Positions 12,301 through 24,453 of a DNA stretch of 64,000 bases are shown in pieces. Source of the stretch: Hetaerina americana (taxonomy: Eukaryota; Arthropoda; Insecta; Odonata; Calopterygidae); assembly GCA_022747635.1 (NCBI GenBank), contig JAKTNV010000003.1:53678569-53742568 (forward strand), written 5' to 3'. Made by a program: the position numbers and the translations under genes. The notes beneath the pieces were generated by a model. It ran no database searches, was not told where the DNA came from, and worked only from the letters and a program-made list of their open reading frames with translations. Within the stretch, counting starts at the first letter, position 1; the number at the start of each line of letters is the position of its first letter.

Positions 12301-14530
12301 ATGTCACGTCTTATGGTATGACTACAGAAGTGTACGTCCTCCGCAAGTTCTACAAACTAGTCAGCTGGGCTTATAATTGAAACATGAATTTTTAATATTA
12401 AACGGTATATGATATTAAGAGGAGTAACAGGGACAGTTTTTCCCTGACAAAATTTGGGTCTGAGTCGCGATTGGAAATCTTTAAAAATGCATGCTTTTGT
12501 TCATAAGTAGGTTTATCGGAATTTCAATTCTTTTGTGTCTACTGATAATCCCTTTATATACTTTAGTATACTTAGTGTTGAGGTTTGAAAACTAAAATTA
12601 ATTTTCAATTATTTTTGTTTTGATTTGGTCTAAAATATTATATGTGAATGCTTATTATTCTGGTAACTCATGCATCTACTCCAATAATTTCCAGATCCAT
12701 GGACCCTTTTACCTGTTAGATTGACCATAGATAGTATGGAAAAATCTGTTTCATTCGGGATGAGAACCACGATTATATCATTTTATCAAGCAAAAGAGCG
12801 CTTTTAAACACCATGGCGGCACATTCGCATCATTTATGATAGAGCATTGAAAAACCGCGGAGGAGCAGCAGGTAATATGCTTCCATAAATATTTTCATAT
12901 GCATTCGATTATTGTAATCGACATACGATTCTTTCAAGTCATGCCAATAACCCGATGCTTCCACCTTCGAGCCTCACTTTCTCAAGATGATTCACTACAT
13001 ATCCGCCTTTGGCTGAGGGTCCTAATTATAAAGCTTAAAGTTTTAAAACATCGTTAAATATTAGTGTTATATTTACTCTTGTCCTAAATACATTCTGTGA
13101 TCATATTTAAAAACCAACATAAAGGGATTTTGTAATTCTAAACATACTCAATATTAGACCAAGAAAACTTATACTTGCATACTTAAATTTCATGCTAGTA
13201 AAAAAAGACATCAGAACAAAAAGTAATGCGATTTTGCAAAAAGTAAAAGCAGTAAGGGAAATCAATATGCTGAGTTTTTCCGCATTCCCGATGACATTCG
13301 GCACGTGACGGACAAGGGGATCACACAAGTAATTTCTGTTTGGTTCGGTACCCGTGAAAATGAAGTGATCGCAGGATACATAATGGCACCGTGCCCCAAA
13401 ATATTTACCAATTAGTATACCTGCATTTGTGCACGAAAACATCAATTCTGGGGCTACGCGTCTCCCTTTTTTTAACTGGAAGTCGACGGTTATCCACATG
13501 CGACCGGTCGCCACCAAATATTGCATTTTTTGCACATACTTATTCCTCCTCTGAGCGTTTCTGGTCTCTGCTCCCCTCTGACTCTTGCAGTCTAGGGACT
13601 CCTCCCGTTCACCATAGTGGTGAGGGCGTGGGGGAAGAGGAAAGACGAAGAATAAGGGTAGTGAATAATAGGGCTTCGACGGTGTCGAAGCCCTATTCGT
13701 GTCACTACCCGTGCCGAAGCCCGTGTCGCGCTCTTTGCAGTAATAACAATGAAACGCAGGCTTCCAAAACTGGAGCAAGCGTTCCCTTCACCTCTGCATT
13801 CCAATTTTTCCGAAAAATACCTCCATCGGTCCGCCGAGTAGGTTCATAGGATTACACATGTAAGTAACAAGAACACTTGAAGACGATTTTCTGAAGCAGT
13901 GCTGTTTTTGGTACAGTACCAGGAAGACCAATCTCCGTAAAGTGGAGGTGATAGTTGAATTGAGCGTAAAAAAATTTACCCTGGGCTATTTCATTTCCGA
14001 AGAGTTTAATAATAAGCCAAAATAATAAATTCGACTGATCGAAGTGGAATTAGAAGAAATTAAGAATAAATATGGAAAATAAGAATATGAACAATCAGTT
14101 CGATTTGTTTTAAATTAGAATAAGTAGATTTAAAACGAAATTCTATATTTTCTTCTTCGACAAAAACCACAAACAAACCAGTAACCACAACCCTTAAGCA
14201 GTAATCAAATCGGAAAATTCCTCCTTTTTTTCATTGACTTAACATAAAAACAAGTGCGTCTTCTTTTCGTGTTTTATAACACACTATACAATGAGTTTTG
14301 CCAAAGTGTGGAACAAGCATAATCAATTCCTCGAACTGAAAAACTGCAGGCTCAACTCCTCTCATCTAAATCCTTAGCGATAAAAAAGGATGAGTCGCTC
14401 CATTTTACCCACAATAAAAAAATTGCAACCCTTTTCAGCGTAGGAACCCAATGAATCAGATTAAACTTGCATTTATTTAAAAAACATAATGATTCCAGTA
14501 TCAACGAGTTTGATCAAAATAGATTTTAGA
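9336..14530. other. Non-coding stretch with two unexplained GC-rich patches
   Basis: Mostly AT-rich. Patches at 9,640-10,320 and 13,400-13,860 are GC-rich with overlapping open frames of 150-220 codons on both strands (for example minus 9,592-10,137 and 13,107-13,778). None shows a domain, transmembrane pattern or plausible splice structure I recognise. They do not contain the missing receptor TM5-TM7. Confidence 0.45.
13656..13710. repeat. Strong GC-rich hairpin
   Basis: A 14-bp perfect arm AATAGGGCTTCGAC/GTCGAAGCCCTATT round the loop GGT, extended by outer arms GGGTAGTG/CACTACCC. It lies in a GC-rich patch (13,400-13,860) with no recognised gene. Confidence 0.8.
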
Positions 14531-14570
14531 CCCTTTTAGTGCGCGAATCGTTTTTCGCGCACTATAAGGG
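14531..14570. repeat. Hairpin CCCTTTTAGTGCGCGA / TCGCGCACTATAAGGG
   Basis: Arms of 16 bp with one mismatch and an 8-nt loop, 60 bp before the (TA)n array and the RTE element. Confidence 0.7.
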
Positions 14571-14631
14571 AAGGATCACCTTATTTTACCGAAATCCCTA
14601 GTTCCACTTTCAAAATAAAATGTATGGAACG

Positions 14632-14667
14632 CTATATATATATATATATAAATATATATATAAATAT

Positions 14668-14698
<31 letters not shown>

Positions 14699-14699
14699 A

Positions 14700-14775
<76 letters not shown>
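14632..14775. repeat. (TA)n microsatellite with AAATATA interruptions
   Basis: About 144 bp of TA dinucleotides, interrupted in the left half by single extra A bases, ending exactly where the complete RTE element begins. Tyr/Ile repeat frames over it are artefacts. Confidence 0.95.
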
Positions 14776-14778
<3 letters not shown>

Positions 14779-15071
14779 CCTCCCCGGACTACAACCTTGA
14801 CGTGGTGGAAGGGCTTGTGCGTTCCGATGACCCCTAGAGCTGTACTGGCGGGAGTAATAAAAATTGCTCCTGGTAGGGTCACCCATGCCAGATAGGTCGA
14901 AGGTTAGGAGCCAGACGAAAGGTAGTCCACGCAGCGTCTGTTCCTCAGTGAGGCGGCTGCAATGGCGTCTGACCCCAGTGGGGCGGCCAGTAAGTGATGG
15001 TGTCACGTTAAAAACACTATTGAGGAAGGCAACGGGAAACCACCTCAATTATCATTCCCAAGAACAATGTG

Positions 15072-17324
15072 ATGGACAATAGAGATATTTTGAGTCCTGG
15101 CAACCACGGGGCTCGGCCCAATCGGCCGTGTGTCGTGCCCGGCAGCGGGGGAGGCAAGGCTTCCGCGGTCGTCATCCCACGAAACCCTTGCAGGGGAAAA
15201 CCAGCAGCAGCAGGACAGAAGACGCAGGAGAAGAAGACCAAATTAGTTAGAATAGGAACGTGGAATGTTAGGACAATGATGAGGACGGGGAAATTGGAGA
15301 ATGTTAAGCGAGAGATGGAAAGGGGAAATATAGATATTTTAGGTCTATGCGAGGTGAGATGGAAAGATAGCGGGGATTACTGGAGTGATAAGTATAGAAT
15401 AATATACAGCGGTGGGGACGAGAGCCAACGAGGGGTCGCCATAGTATTAAATGAAGAGGTAGGAAGAAGCGTAGTCAACATAGAGCAGGTAACGGATAGA
15501 ATACTACTAGTGGAGATAAAAGCAGAACCGACGAACTCAGTTATTATCCAGGTATACATGCCACCGAGCAACCATAAGGAAGAAGAGGTCGATAGGATAT
15601 ACGATCAGTTAGAGGACATGATTGCATGTGTTCCTGCAGGGAAACATTTGATAGTGATGGGGGATTGGAATGCGACAGTAGGCGAAGGAAGAGATGGTGA
15701 TGAGGTGGGGGACTACGGTTTAGGCACGAGGAATGACCGCGGGGAGAAAGCAGTTGAGTTCTGCAGGAGACAGGGGTTAGTCATCACCAACACTTGGTTT
15801 AGACACCACAAAAGACGCAGGTATACATGGAAAATGCCAGGTGACTCGGGAAGATATCAGCTAGATTATATCCTGGTTAGACACAGGTTTAGGAACAGTG
15901 TGATAAATTCGCACAGCTTCCCGGGAGCGGATGCGGACTCAGACCACAATTTAGTTGTTATGAAATGTAGCGTCCGGTTCAAAAAGATAAGGCAGGGGCG
16001 GCGAGTTAGAAAATGGAATGTAGAAGCATTAAATGGGTTGAAAAGGAAGGAATACAAACAGGCGGTAGAGAAAATCATGGAGGACGGTAAAGAGCTAAGT
16101 ACTATTGAAGAAAAATGGGAATGTATCAAAAAAGGATTGTCTAAAGCGGCAAAAGACACTATTGGAACCGTTAACGCTAAAAGGACTCGTAAACCATGGA
16201 TCACGGATGAGATGATTACAAAAATGGATGAGCGGCGAAAATGGAAGAATATAAATACAGAATTAGGCAAAATGAAGTACAAAGAATTGAACAATAAATT
16301 GAGGCGGGCAACAAATAAAGCAAAGGAAGCATGGTGGAAGACGCAGTGCGAGAATATGGAAAGTCTGCAGAGGAAGGGGGAAATCGGTGCGCTTTACAGC
16401 ATAGTTAAATCTTTATCGGGAAGTAAGAAAGGGAGATCAACGATAGCAGTTAGAGATAAGGCCGGTAAGGTAATAGTTGACGCAGGAAAGATCCAAGAGA
16501 GATGGAAGGAATATGTAGAAGACCTGTATAGTAAAGAGCTTAGACCAACAAAGTTAGACATTGAAAAGGAACATGACGTAGAGGAAGATAGCTTAGGTCC
16601 AGGCATACTAGACAATGAGATAGAAAGGGCATTACGGGAGATGAAACTAAATAAGGCCGTGGGGGTAGATAACATTCCCGTGGAACTTTTGAAATGCTTG
16701 GGAAAATGTGGTAGGAAGAGGCTATATGGGCTGATCCGTAGTATTTATGAGGAGGGAATCTGGCCGGAAGACTTTGTGAGATCAGTTTTAGTTCCTATTC
16801 CGAAAAAGGTAAAGGCCACGTCATGTGAGGACTATAGGACAATTAGTTTGATATCCCACGCAGCTAAGGTTGTTCTCAGGATCATAAACAAAAGGATAGA
16901 GAGTAGGGCAAATGATTACTTAGGGGATGATCAGTTTGGGTTTAGGAAGGGGAGAGGTACGCGTGATGCCATTGCAGTAATGAGATTATTAATCGAGAGG
17001 AATATAGAACACAACCAGGAGGTATTTGCCTGTTTCGTAGATTTCGAAAAAGCGTTTGATAGAGTAAATTGGGAAAAACTAATGAGTATATTGCAGAAAA
17101 TAGGAATAGATTGGAGGGAAAGGAGGCTAATCCGCAATCTGTACATGTCTCAGACTGCCCAGGTGAGGGTGGGAAACGGGGAGTCAGGATGGGCAGTGTT
17201 AGGAAGGGGTGTAAGGCAGGGTTGCCCATTATCACCGTTGCTGTCCAATCTGTATGTAGAGGAAATGATTAAAGAGGTATGGGAAGAACTGGAGGTAGGA
17301 ATGAAAGTTGGTGGGAATTCATAA
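15072..17324 (+). pseudogene. RTE endonuclease-reverse transcriptase, N-terminal part of a frameshifted ORF
   Basis: The product nicks target DNA and reverse-transcribes the element RNA onto it. The apurinic-type endonuclease runs from about residue 60 to 300: IGTWNVRTMMRTGKLE, the catalytic Glu in GLCEVRW (about 94), GDWNATVG (about 197-204), QLDYILV, and SDH at about 290-292. The RT begins around residue 500: NKAVGVDNIPVELLK, DYRTISLISHAAKVV, DDQFGFRKGRGTRDA, motif A CFVDFEKAFDRV (about 653) and RQGCPLSPLLSNLY (about 715). The frame stops after VGMKVGGNS, just before the FADD motif, and continues in another frame. The nearest ATG to the open-frame start is 15,072; a start upstream cannot be excluded. 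Confidence 0.88.
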
Positions 17325-18043
17325 AATCAGTTAGGTTCGCTGATGACCAACCTTTATTTTGTCAGTCAGCCAAGGGATTGCAAGCATTGCTGAGTGAATT
17401 GGAAATCCAATGCAACAGATATGGGATGAGAATCAATATTAATAAAACAAAGGTTATGCGATTTTCTAGAAAGAAAAAGGCCAAGCTTAACATTAAAATA
17501 GGAGGGCAAAAGCTAGAGCAGGTAGAACAGTTTACGTATCTCGGTAGTGTTTTGGACCAACACGGTCAAAGTAGTAGGGACGTAAGGAGAAGAATTGCGC
17601 TAGGCAAAGAGGCTTTCACAAGGAGGAGGGAGTTGATGACAGGGACTTTGAGTAAGGATGTTAAGAAAAGACTCGTAAAAACTTTGATATGGAGCGTAGC
17701 TATGTACGGAGCGGAAACGTGGTCATTGAAGCAGGAGGATAGACGTAGATTGGAGGCTTTTGAAATGTGGGTGTGGAGAAGAATGGAGAAGGTGAAATGG
17801 ACAGAGAAGAAAACAAATGAGGAAGTACTTGGTATGGTGGGCGAAGAGAGGGGTTTGTTGGGAGCAATCCTATGGAGGCAGGAAAAGTGGATGAAGGGGG
17901 TGTTGACCGGCAGTGGGATGTTGAAGACTGTGATAGAGGGTAGAATGTTGGGCAAAAGAGGAAAGGGAAGGAACAGGATAGGGATGTTGGACGGGATGAA
18001 GGGAGGAAGGAAGTACTCAGAGATGAAGAGGGACCTGATATAG
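17306..18043 (+). pseudogene. RTE reverse transcriptase, C-terminal part after a frameshift
   Basis: This frame resumes the RT at IKSVRFADDQPLF (catalytic Asp pair), followed by NINKTKVMRFSRKKKAKLNI, QVEQFTYLGSVLD, the thumb-like RRRIALGKEAFTRR segment, LIWSVAMYGAETWSLKQEDR and EEVLGMVGEERGLLG, ending in a basic tail (GKRGKGRNRIGMLDG) and TAG. This is the normal order for RTE proteins. Joined to the upstream part, the protein would be about 990 residues, a usual length. No other disruption is apparent, so this copy is young or only lightly mutated. Confidence 0.88.
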
Positions 18044-18146
18044 AGTAGGATTATTGATTTTGTGTTTTGTTAGGAGTAATAAAATATTTGTTTGGTAGTT
18101 GTGTCAGTCCAAAAACCTACCTTAACCGGTAGATTACTTAAAAAAA

Positions 18147-18147
18147 A

Positions 18148-18180
<33 letters not shown>

Positions 18181-18187
18181 TACATAT
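18147..18187. repeat. (TA)n(CA)n tail after the RTE element
   Basis: A run of A, then TA, then CA dinucleotides directly after the RTE 3' UTR. RTE elements normally end in short tandem repeats rather than poly(A), so part of this may be the element's own tail. Confidence 0.8.
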
Positions 18188-19192
18188 AAGAGGATATTCG
18201 TGAGGATAGGCCCTGAGTGGTTTACCAAATATTTTTCACTTCAACCCATAACATATTCATTTAGCGTTTATATCATTCGAGTGCTTTGAACTATTTCCTT
18301 AACCTAAATGATGCGCCTAAAGATTGGCTTTAATGCATGGGGGTGGAGCTCACTTCGTAGGAATTCCGACGCCGCGTGAAATTGAAGCACACGGTGCAGG
18401 TGAGCCAGTCACTTGACGTCTGCTCTCCCTCTGTTGCTTCCATGATACCATTTTATGGTTCCAGGAAATTACACTGCTTGGATTTAACTTTGGGAGACAT
18501 CATCAGGATTTTAGCCTGGTTCCTCTCACTTAGCTTCCGTGCTATTCCTATATCTGGCGCACAATCAATTACTACACTAATCGTGTTGGATACACTCACA
18601 GCGTCCTATGCGATTGACTTTACCATCACATTTTTCCAAAGAATTAAAATATTTTAAAATATTTTTTCAAACTCTTACCTGAGGTTGAAAGTTCGGAGGT
18701 CATTTTCAGAGGTTTTATGACAGAACATGTGCTGTGGTTCTTGGTGGCGGTAGTTGATGCTAATAAACTAAGCAGAGAAGTACGAATCTATTTCCAGCAT
18801 CATGCTTCCGTCATGTAAGGTAGAAAATATTAAATTTCGCCCGAATAGCAATATAGTGCACGGAATTAAACAAAAAATATTAACGACTGTAAGTTAAGGT
18901 AAGTATTTGAAAGGAGTACATTCCAACACTCGTAAATTATTTTGTCAATCATTTTCCAGGCGTGAAATTGTTTCCCCCGTCCCTTGAAAACGAATGCCAC
19001 AATTATTTACGGCTGGTGGAGTTTCTTCAATTGGGGTTCCAACAGTCAAACGAAAAATTAGCCATCTTATAAGTTTCACGTGCGTTTGAACGAGACGAGA
19101 CCAATGATTTGCAACGTCAGAGGGGAAGGGGACTTAAGGGGAGGGCGAGGGACTGGAACGCGATGTGTCGGTTCCCGTTGCAATACACTCAC
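18188..19192. other. Receptor sequence downstream of the TM3-TM4 exon, presumed intron
   Basis: AT-rich, beginning on the minus strand with the GTGAGT donor. No TM5-TM7 coding sequence is visible. Confidence 0.55.
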
Positions 19193-19461
19193 GGGTAGTC
19201 GCTCGGTGGGAGGTCCTCTTGAACGACAGCAGCGGCGGCCGCGTGGTTCTTGTTGCCGATTTGCATGCGCCGGGCGTCGATACCGAAGAGGAGATAGGAT
19301 GGCGTGCAGAGGAGCGGCGGTAGAAGGAGAGATACGGCCAGGGCGACGGAGCAGCGGCGGCGGGAGCAGAGGATGCGTGCCCTCTCGGGCGGGAGGCGCA
19401 GGGCCAGATAGCGCCACACGGCAAGCGTCAGCGTCAGGCAGATTGACACTGTGTGCATTAC
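19193..19461 (-). CDS. TM3-TM4 exon of the dmsr-like receptor, with WRY in place of DRY
   Basis: Seen: acceptor CTTCGCAG before 19,461 and donor GTGAGT after 19,193. The exon is 269 nt (89 codons + 2), phase 0 in and phase 2 out. TM3 reads VMHTVSICLTLTLAVWRYLA; WRY at the cytoplasmic end of TM3 is known in myosuppressin-type receptors in place of DRY. An Arg-rich second intracellular loop (PPERARILCSRRRC) follows, then TM4 (SVALAVSLLLPPLLCTPSYL) and the start of extracellular loop 2 with an Ala run (KNHAAAAAVVQEDLPPSDY). The final two bases (CC) begin a Pro codon completed in the next exon. TM5-TM7 were not found at 1-19,192 on the minus strand, so the gene seems to run off the window. The coding part is GC-rich against AT-rich surroundings. 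Confidence 0.87.
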
Positions 19462-22400
19462 CTGCGAAGAGAGGGAGACAGGAATCACCGAGGGGGGGGG
19501 GGAAATGATGTCCCTTCGCATTTAACACCGCACGGCAACCCCTTCGAGACCACTAAGATGTGCAGCAGGGGACGATTGTATAACGGTCATGTTCCTTTTA
19601 AATTTATGTATACATACATGTAATGAGAAAAGAGGCTTCAACAACGTGGCGATGTGGAACGCTCTTTGCCACAATAATGTAAGATACCCCAAGCAAAATT
19701 AACACAAAAAAGGAAATAAATTAGTGTGAGAGGAGTGACATACTATATACGAGTATATATGAAAATACCAGATCCTTTAAACTTACATATGTATACGCAT
19801 AAAACAAATATGTTAGGAGTACAAGCTATGTTATGATCGATGAGAGGCTACACCTATCGTTTGCCTCCGATGAAAAATGTTGTCTTTGATAGTCAATCAC
19901 CTGCCGTTCCGATTGTTAACCACTATACATCGATAAACGGAGGATATGGTGAAGTTTATTGATGATAGCAAAATATATTTATTGCGTACCAGCCAATCAT
20001 CACAGGAATGACCCAGCCTAAGGCGTAATTAGTTTCTTAATTAATTTAGCAATTAGTAATAAGCAAACATTCTTTGATTGTAGCTACATTCAATTAAATA
20101 ATAACGAGGAGGAGAATGGCAATAGAATAGACGTTACTGTTCGTACTAATGCAAGGCGTTCATTTGATTAGCAAACAGTATCACGAAGCACACGATTAAA
20201 ATAATAACATGACTACGGGTTAGAGAAATTCAACAATATTGTTAAAGCAGATCTATGACTGTTGTTACGTGAGGATCTAATGCATCTTTAAGAGTGAAAA
20301 AAAGCGTCACCGGCCCCTTCAGGTGGGAAGCCAGTGCATTGGCCAGCGTTCCAGATTCTCTGAGTTATCGTATTCCCATGTGGTTCTCTTGTTTCCTGCT
20401 CTGCTCCGCTCATCTATCGAACCCTTTTCTATCAAATCGTGGCTGATTGTTATCTTTCTTCATTTCTTTCCTATCCTTTCTCCTCTTTAGCTTCTACCAT
20501 TCCCCATTGAAACCTATTCAACACTATTCAACACCATTCAATCGTATTCATCAATGCCAAATCCTCTTCTCCTCCTCTCTTTTGATGGTGGCAAAAGGCA
20601 ATTTCTTCCCATTCCAATTATCACGTCTTTGTTAGGCACTCAATCCGATAACTTCATTTTCACTATTCTTCCCAACTTCCATATTTCAAAAGCTTTTAGC
20701 CTTTTTCGGTTTTCTTTAATGTTTTCTCATTCTTTGAGCTTACATAAAAACGCACTCTAGACATACATTTGCGATTCTCTTTCTTATGTCCATATTCATC
20801 CTTCCTTGTTTGAATTTTTCAAAATATCTTCCCTTATTTTCCTCATCTCATTCATATTTTCTTTTACTTTTCCAATTATTTGTCATTATCATTCACTTCT
20901 CACGTCCCTCTTTATTACTTTACTGCCTTTTTATGCCAAGTTTTAACATTGTTCCCCGCCCATTCATTCTTATCCATATTTATCACCGCATTTCCAAAGG
21001 AAGTTTAACATATTCTTTAGTTCTCTCGTTTTTCTTGGCATCCCAATCATACTATCAGCAAAGACTTCAAATGTTTTATTCCTTGTTAGATGTTTTCAGG
21101 AAACCTCATTACGGTTGTTTTCCCGTTACTTGCTTAAACTGCAGATTTATAATAATTCCTCTATTTATTTTTATTATAGGTATTTGAAGAATTCTTCATT
21201 CAATTTATTTAAATAAATCATAATTTCAGTGAAAATAATCTTAATTTTTAAGATATTACGTTTAATTTAATCTTTATCATTTTTGGTCTACTTTAATTTA
21301 GATTCTTCCTTTATTTCCATATATTTTTCCTCTCACATACTTTATTTCGTATCCTCCAATACGTTTTTACTTTGCTGATAGGTTACTTCGAGAAGCTACT
21401 ACTTATGATTCCTAGCCATTCTTTTTTGCCTTGTTAGCCTCTTTACTCAGTTAACTGATCATATTATTTCACATATTACGCCTCCTTCTGTATTTATATC
21501 TTTTATTGTCTGTTAATAGTCAATCGTGGGCACCTTCACCCATGTAGTAGACGGCTATTTCCATTTTCTATTTAAGTTCAAATCAATTTCTATAATTCTC
21601 AACTATTATCCAATTTCTACACACACAAATTCTTTTAGAACACAAACAGCATAACAATGTCCTATTTTCAAAACTTCAATCGTCTGTAGACCTCTTGATG
21701 ACATTGTGGAAGCGTTGTAGTCAGTTGAAGAATATTTAAGTCAGTGCTAAAAATTAATGATTGCTCTTATTTTATTACTTCTTTAACAAATTCCGTTTTG
21801 ATTTGATAATATTTAATTTTCTCTGCATGTTTCTCCTCTTCCTTTTAATCCCTCTCCACTGACGGCGTATAACTTATAATGATATATTCAAAGATTTAAT
21901 GACAACAGATAATAGTATATTTATAACATTTTCTTACTTGTATGATTTAAAAAAAATGTGTACGCTTCTGTCTCTATCTTCTGTCTCTACTCAAAATGTA
22001 ATCTCTTATATAAATTATTAAGGGATAGGCTATTTCGCTTTAGGTAATAGATTTTTCGGTATGTATGACTTTAGAAACAAGGAATAAGCAATACCTTTTC
22101 ATTAAGCTAACAATTTGACTTACCTAACTGTCATGTAAAACCATTCTTGACATTTCATAAAAGTCGCAAAATAATGTCTAGAAACAGAACATGGCAAGAG
22201 AGAGAACATGGTAGACATAGCTTGACCGTATTCTACTTAGTTATTCTGAAATTTGGAGGAAAAACTGTTATGTGCAACGTTTTTGAAGCTTTGTGTAGAG
22301 TTCCACACTCCAAATTGATATTAACGCTGTCACGATAAATGAAAAGACAACAAACTCAATCGACGAATTTTCCTCCAACGGAAAATAAAGGTTAGTAATT

Positions 22401-24418
22401 GAAGGTTCAAGTTCCAATTGCGGTCACTTAATTTTTATTCTCCTTCTCATCCGTAATAGTCGAAAGAGGAGCAAAAAGGACCAATATGAATGGCCAGAAT
22501 TTTTGGGAGAGCGGGAAACGGCGACTTGAAATTGGAAAAGATAGGCCGGTAAGCCCCCGAGATTTTCATGTGATAGAAATCGGAAGATCCTTCGCCAAAG
22601 GTGCTATGATTTTCAAAGAAGGAAATTTGATTGACAGTTTCTTTATTTTTTGCATTAAAAATTAAATCAATAAAGAGGATTAACGTACTATTTATGGGAT
22701 GTCGTCATATACAAGTATAAAAAAGTTCCGTTGATATCGTAATACATTTTATCGAACGTTCTCTGGGACGAAAATTGATAGGGTGGATAATTGATCAAAG
22801 GTTGTAAAATATTAATAAGGGCGGAAACTTCCATGTCATATGGATCCACGTTGATCCATATGAGGTTGAACTGATGTCACTGCATGCGCTGACGTTTGCG
22901 TTGATTTTGGGGTAGAAAAAAATTATTCGGTACAACGGTAAAATGTGTAGAACAAAAATACCTATTTATAAAAAATAAAATGTGTCGGAAAAAGTTTTCT
23001 ACATAAAACCCAACGTCAAAAGGTTTCGTCGAACTCTATGAAAAGCGCTTTTAATTTTCATCATCGATAACACATTAAACACCTGTTTGCATAAAACAAG
23101 GGTAGGCTATCCTGAAAGCCAGTGAAAAGCTCTTTTGAACCATATCTAACAAACAAGGAAATATTCTTTTTTTCAAGTGTAAAAGGGAAACACACAAAAA
23201 GGGGCATTAAAGCAAAGCTACGCATTCATGACGATAATTGAAAGTGGAGGCACGTAGGCATAATGCTTCCCGGGCGTCCTTTAGTCACTAACTTTATAAA
23301 GTCCATCAAAAAACTGGGGAGACTAATCAATTAATCAAATAGCTAAACTAAATTGATATTGACCTAAACGTGATAGCCTTTACTTGTCCTAGCATAAATA
23401 AATTAATAAACTAAAAATAAAGAGCAACCTAATACATTTTCACAGGAGAACCGTACATTTGGGAAATAAATAACTAGGGATTCAAATGGTAAGATTTGGT
23501 TTAGAATATACTAATGGATCCACGTATCGACTCTGGAACTGAGCACATAAATGTGGTCTTTTTAAAATGCTTCCGTGAAAAAAAAGGATTAAACCAAACA
23601 TTTAGAAGACTCACCGTAATGCACTGGGATGTGTGCAGCTGGACATTTCTAAACAAGTGAAATACAAACTACTTGTACTTGGGCGTCACCCACGAGCAGA
23701 TGTTACCTCACTCGGTGGAAATAAGTATAAGGAAAATAAAGCAATGACGCGTTGAAATAATCTACAAATTCGAGATCCACTCCAAAAACAACAGTTCCAG
23801 AATTGAAAAAAATTTAAAACAAATATACGCAATCCGGGAAAACTGTCAAGAATAAGTCAAATTGGGATACAAGTTCATTGGGATACGATCTACGACGGAA
23901 CTCCTCGAGACTTGAAGAATCAGTGCTCAAGTTTTCAAAAAATTATCAAGCATCGTTTTTATTCTTGTTTAACTGCTGAGGAAATAAAATTCTGGTAGTT
24001 GCTAGTTAGTTATGCGATAAAAAGATCAAAAATAGTTATTATTAGAAACAGATTCAAAATGTTTCCCCCCATACAGCTGATGATTATGCGCTGCATCGAA
24101 ACCATGGTCGTAGGACATTAAAAGTGCGTGGAAGAGTAAAGTTTCTGTTATTTTTTACCCTCATCATGAAGGAATTCCACAAAGTTAAGCCTGAAACTGT
24201 TAAGGTTAAGAAATTATAATGTTTATGAGTGACATTTCTCTTAAATATTTTAGAAATTCATCTAGAATAGTACGGACATTGATTTTTTCACCCAAATATG
24301 AACTTACGACTTCCTTCTTCATTGAATACAATTTGTTTTTTTTAACTTGCTTCAAGTTCAAAATATGCAATTTGCTTAATGGACATATAAAATGTTTAAA
24401 TATTGAAAATAAACAAAA

Positions 24419-24453
<35 letters not shown>

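Larger units (their letters stand above)
14776..18150 (+). mobile_element. Nearly complete RTE-clade non-LTR retrotransposon
   Basis: The element begins at GCCCCTCCCCGGACTACAAC, directly after a long (TA)n array, and has a roughly 295-nt 5' leader. One long coding region (apurinic endonuclease then reverse transcriptase) spans about 15,072-18,043. The 3' end is a short UTR carrying CCTTAACCGGTAGATTACTT followed by A, TA and CA runs. The FADDQ form of the RT active-site motif and the absence of a separate gag ORF fit the RTE clade. A single frameshift near 17,300-17,324 separates the two halves. It lies outside the receptor exons seen, and at least five other segments of the window derive from the same family, so it is the reference copy here. 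Confidence 0.9.

Noticed and set aside
13107..13778. 223-codon minus-strand frame as a membrane protein or the missing TM5-TM7
   Set aside because: Some hydrophobic stretches, but no GPCR motif, no fitting splice sites, and it spans the hairpin.
14610..14895. Tyr/Ile-repeat open frames across TA arrays (also at 29.1, 38.2 and 50.0 kb)
   Set aside because: Products of dinucleotide repeats with no real protein features.
15377..16675. Minus-strand frames within the RTE element
   Set aside because: Antisense of the endonuclease-RT coding region.
20447..21187. Hydrophobic plus-strand frames as membrane proteins
   Set aside because: Pyrimidine-rich, AT-biased sequence gives Phe/Leu/Ser runs; no start context, domain or splice support.
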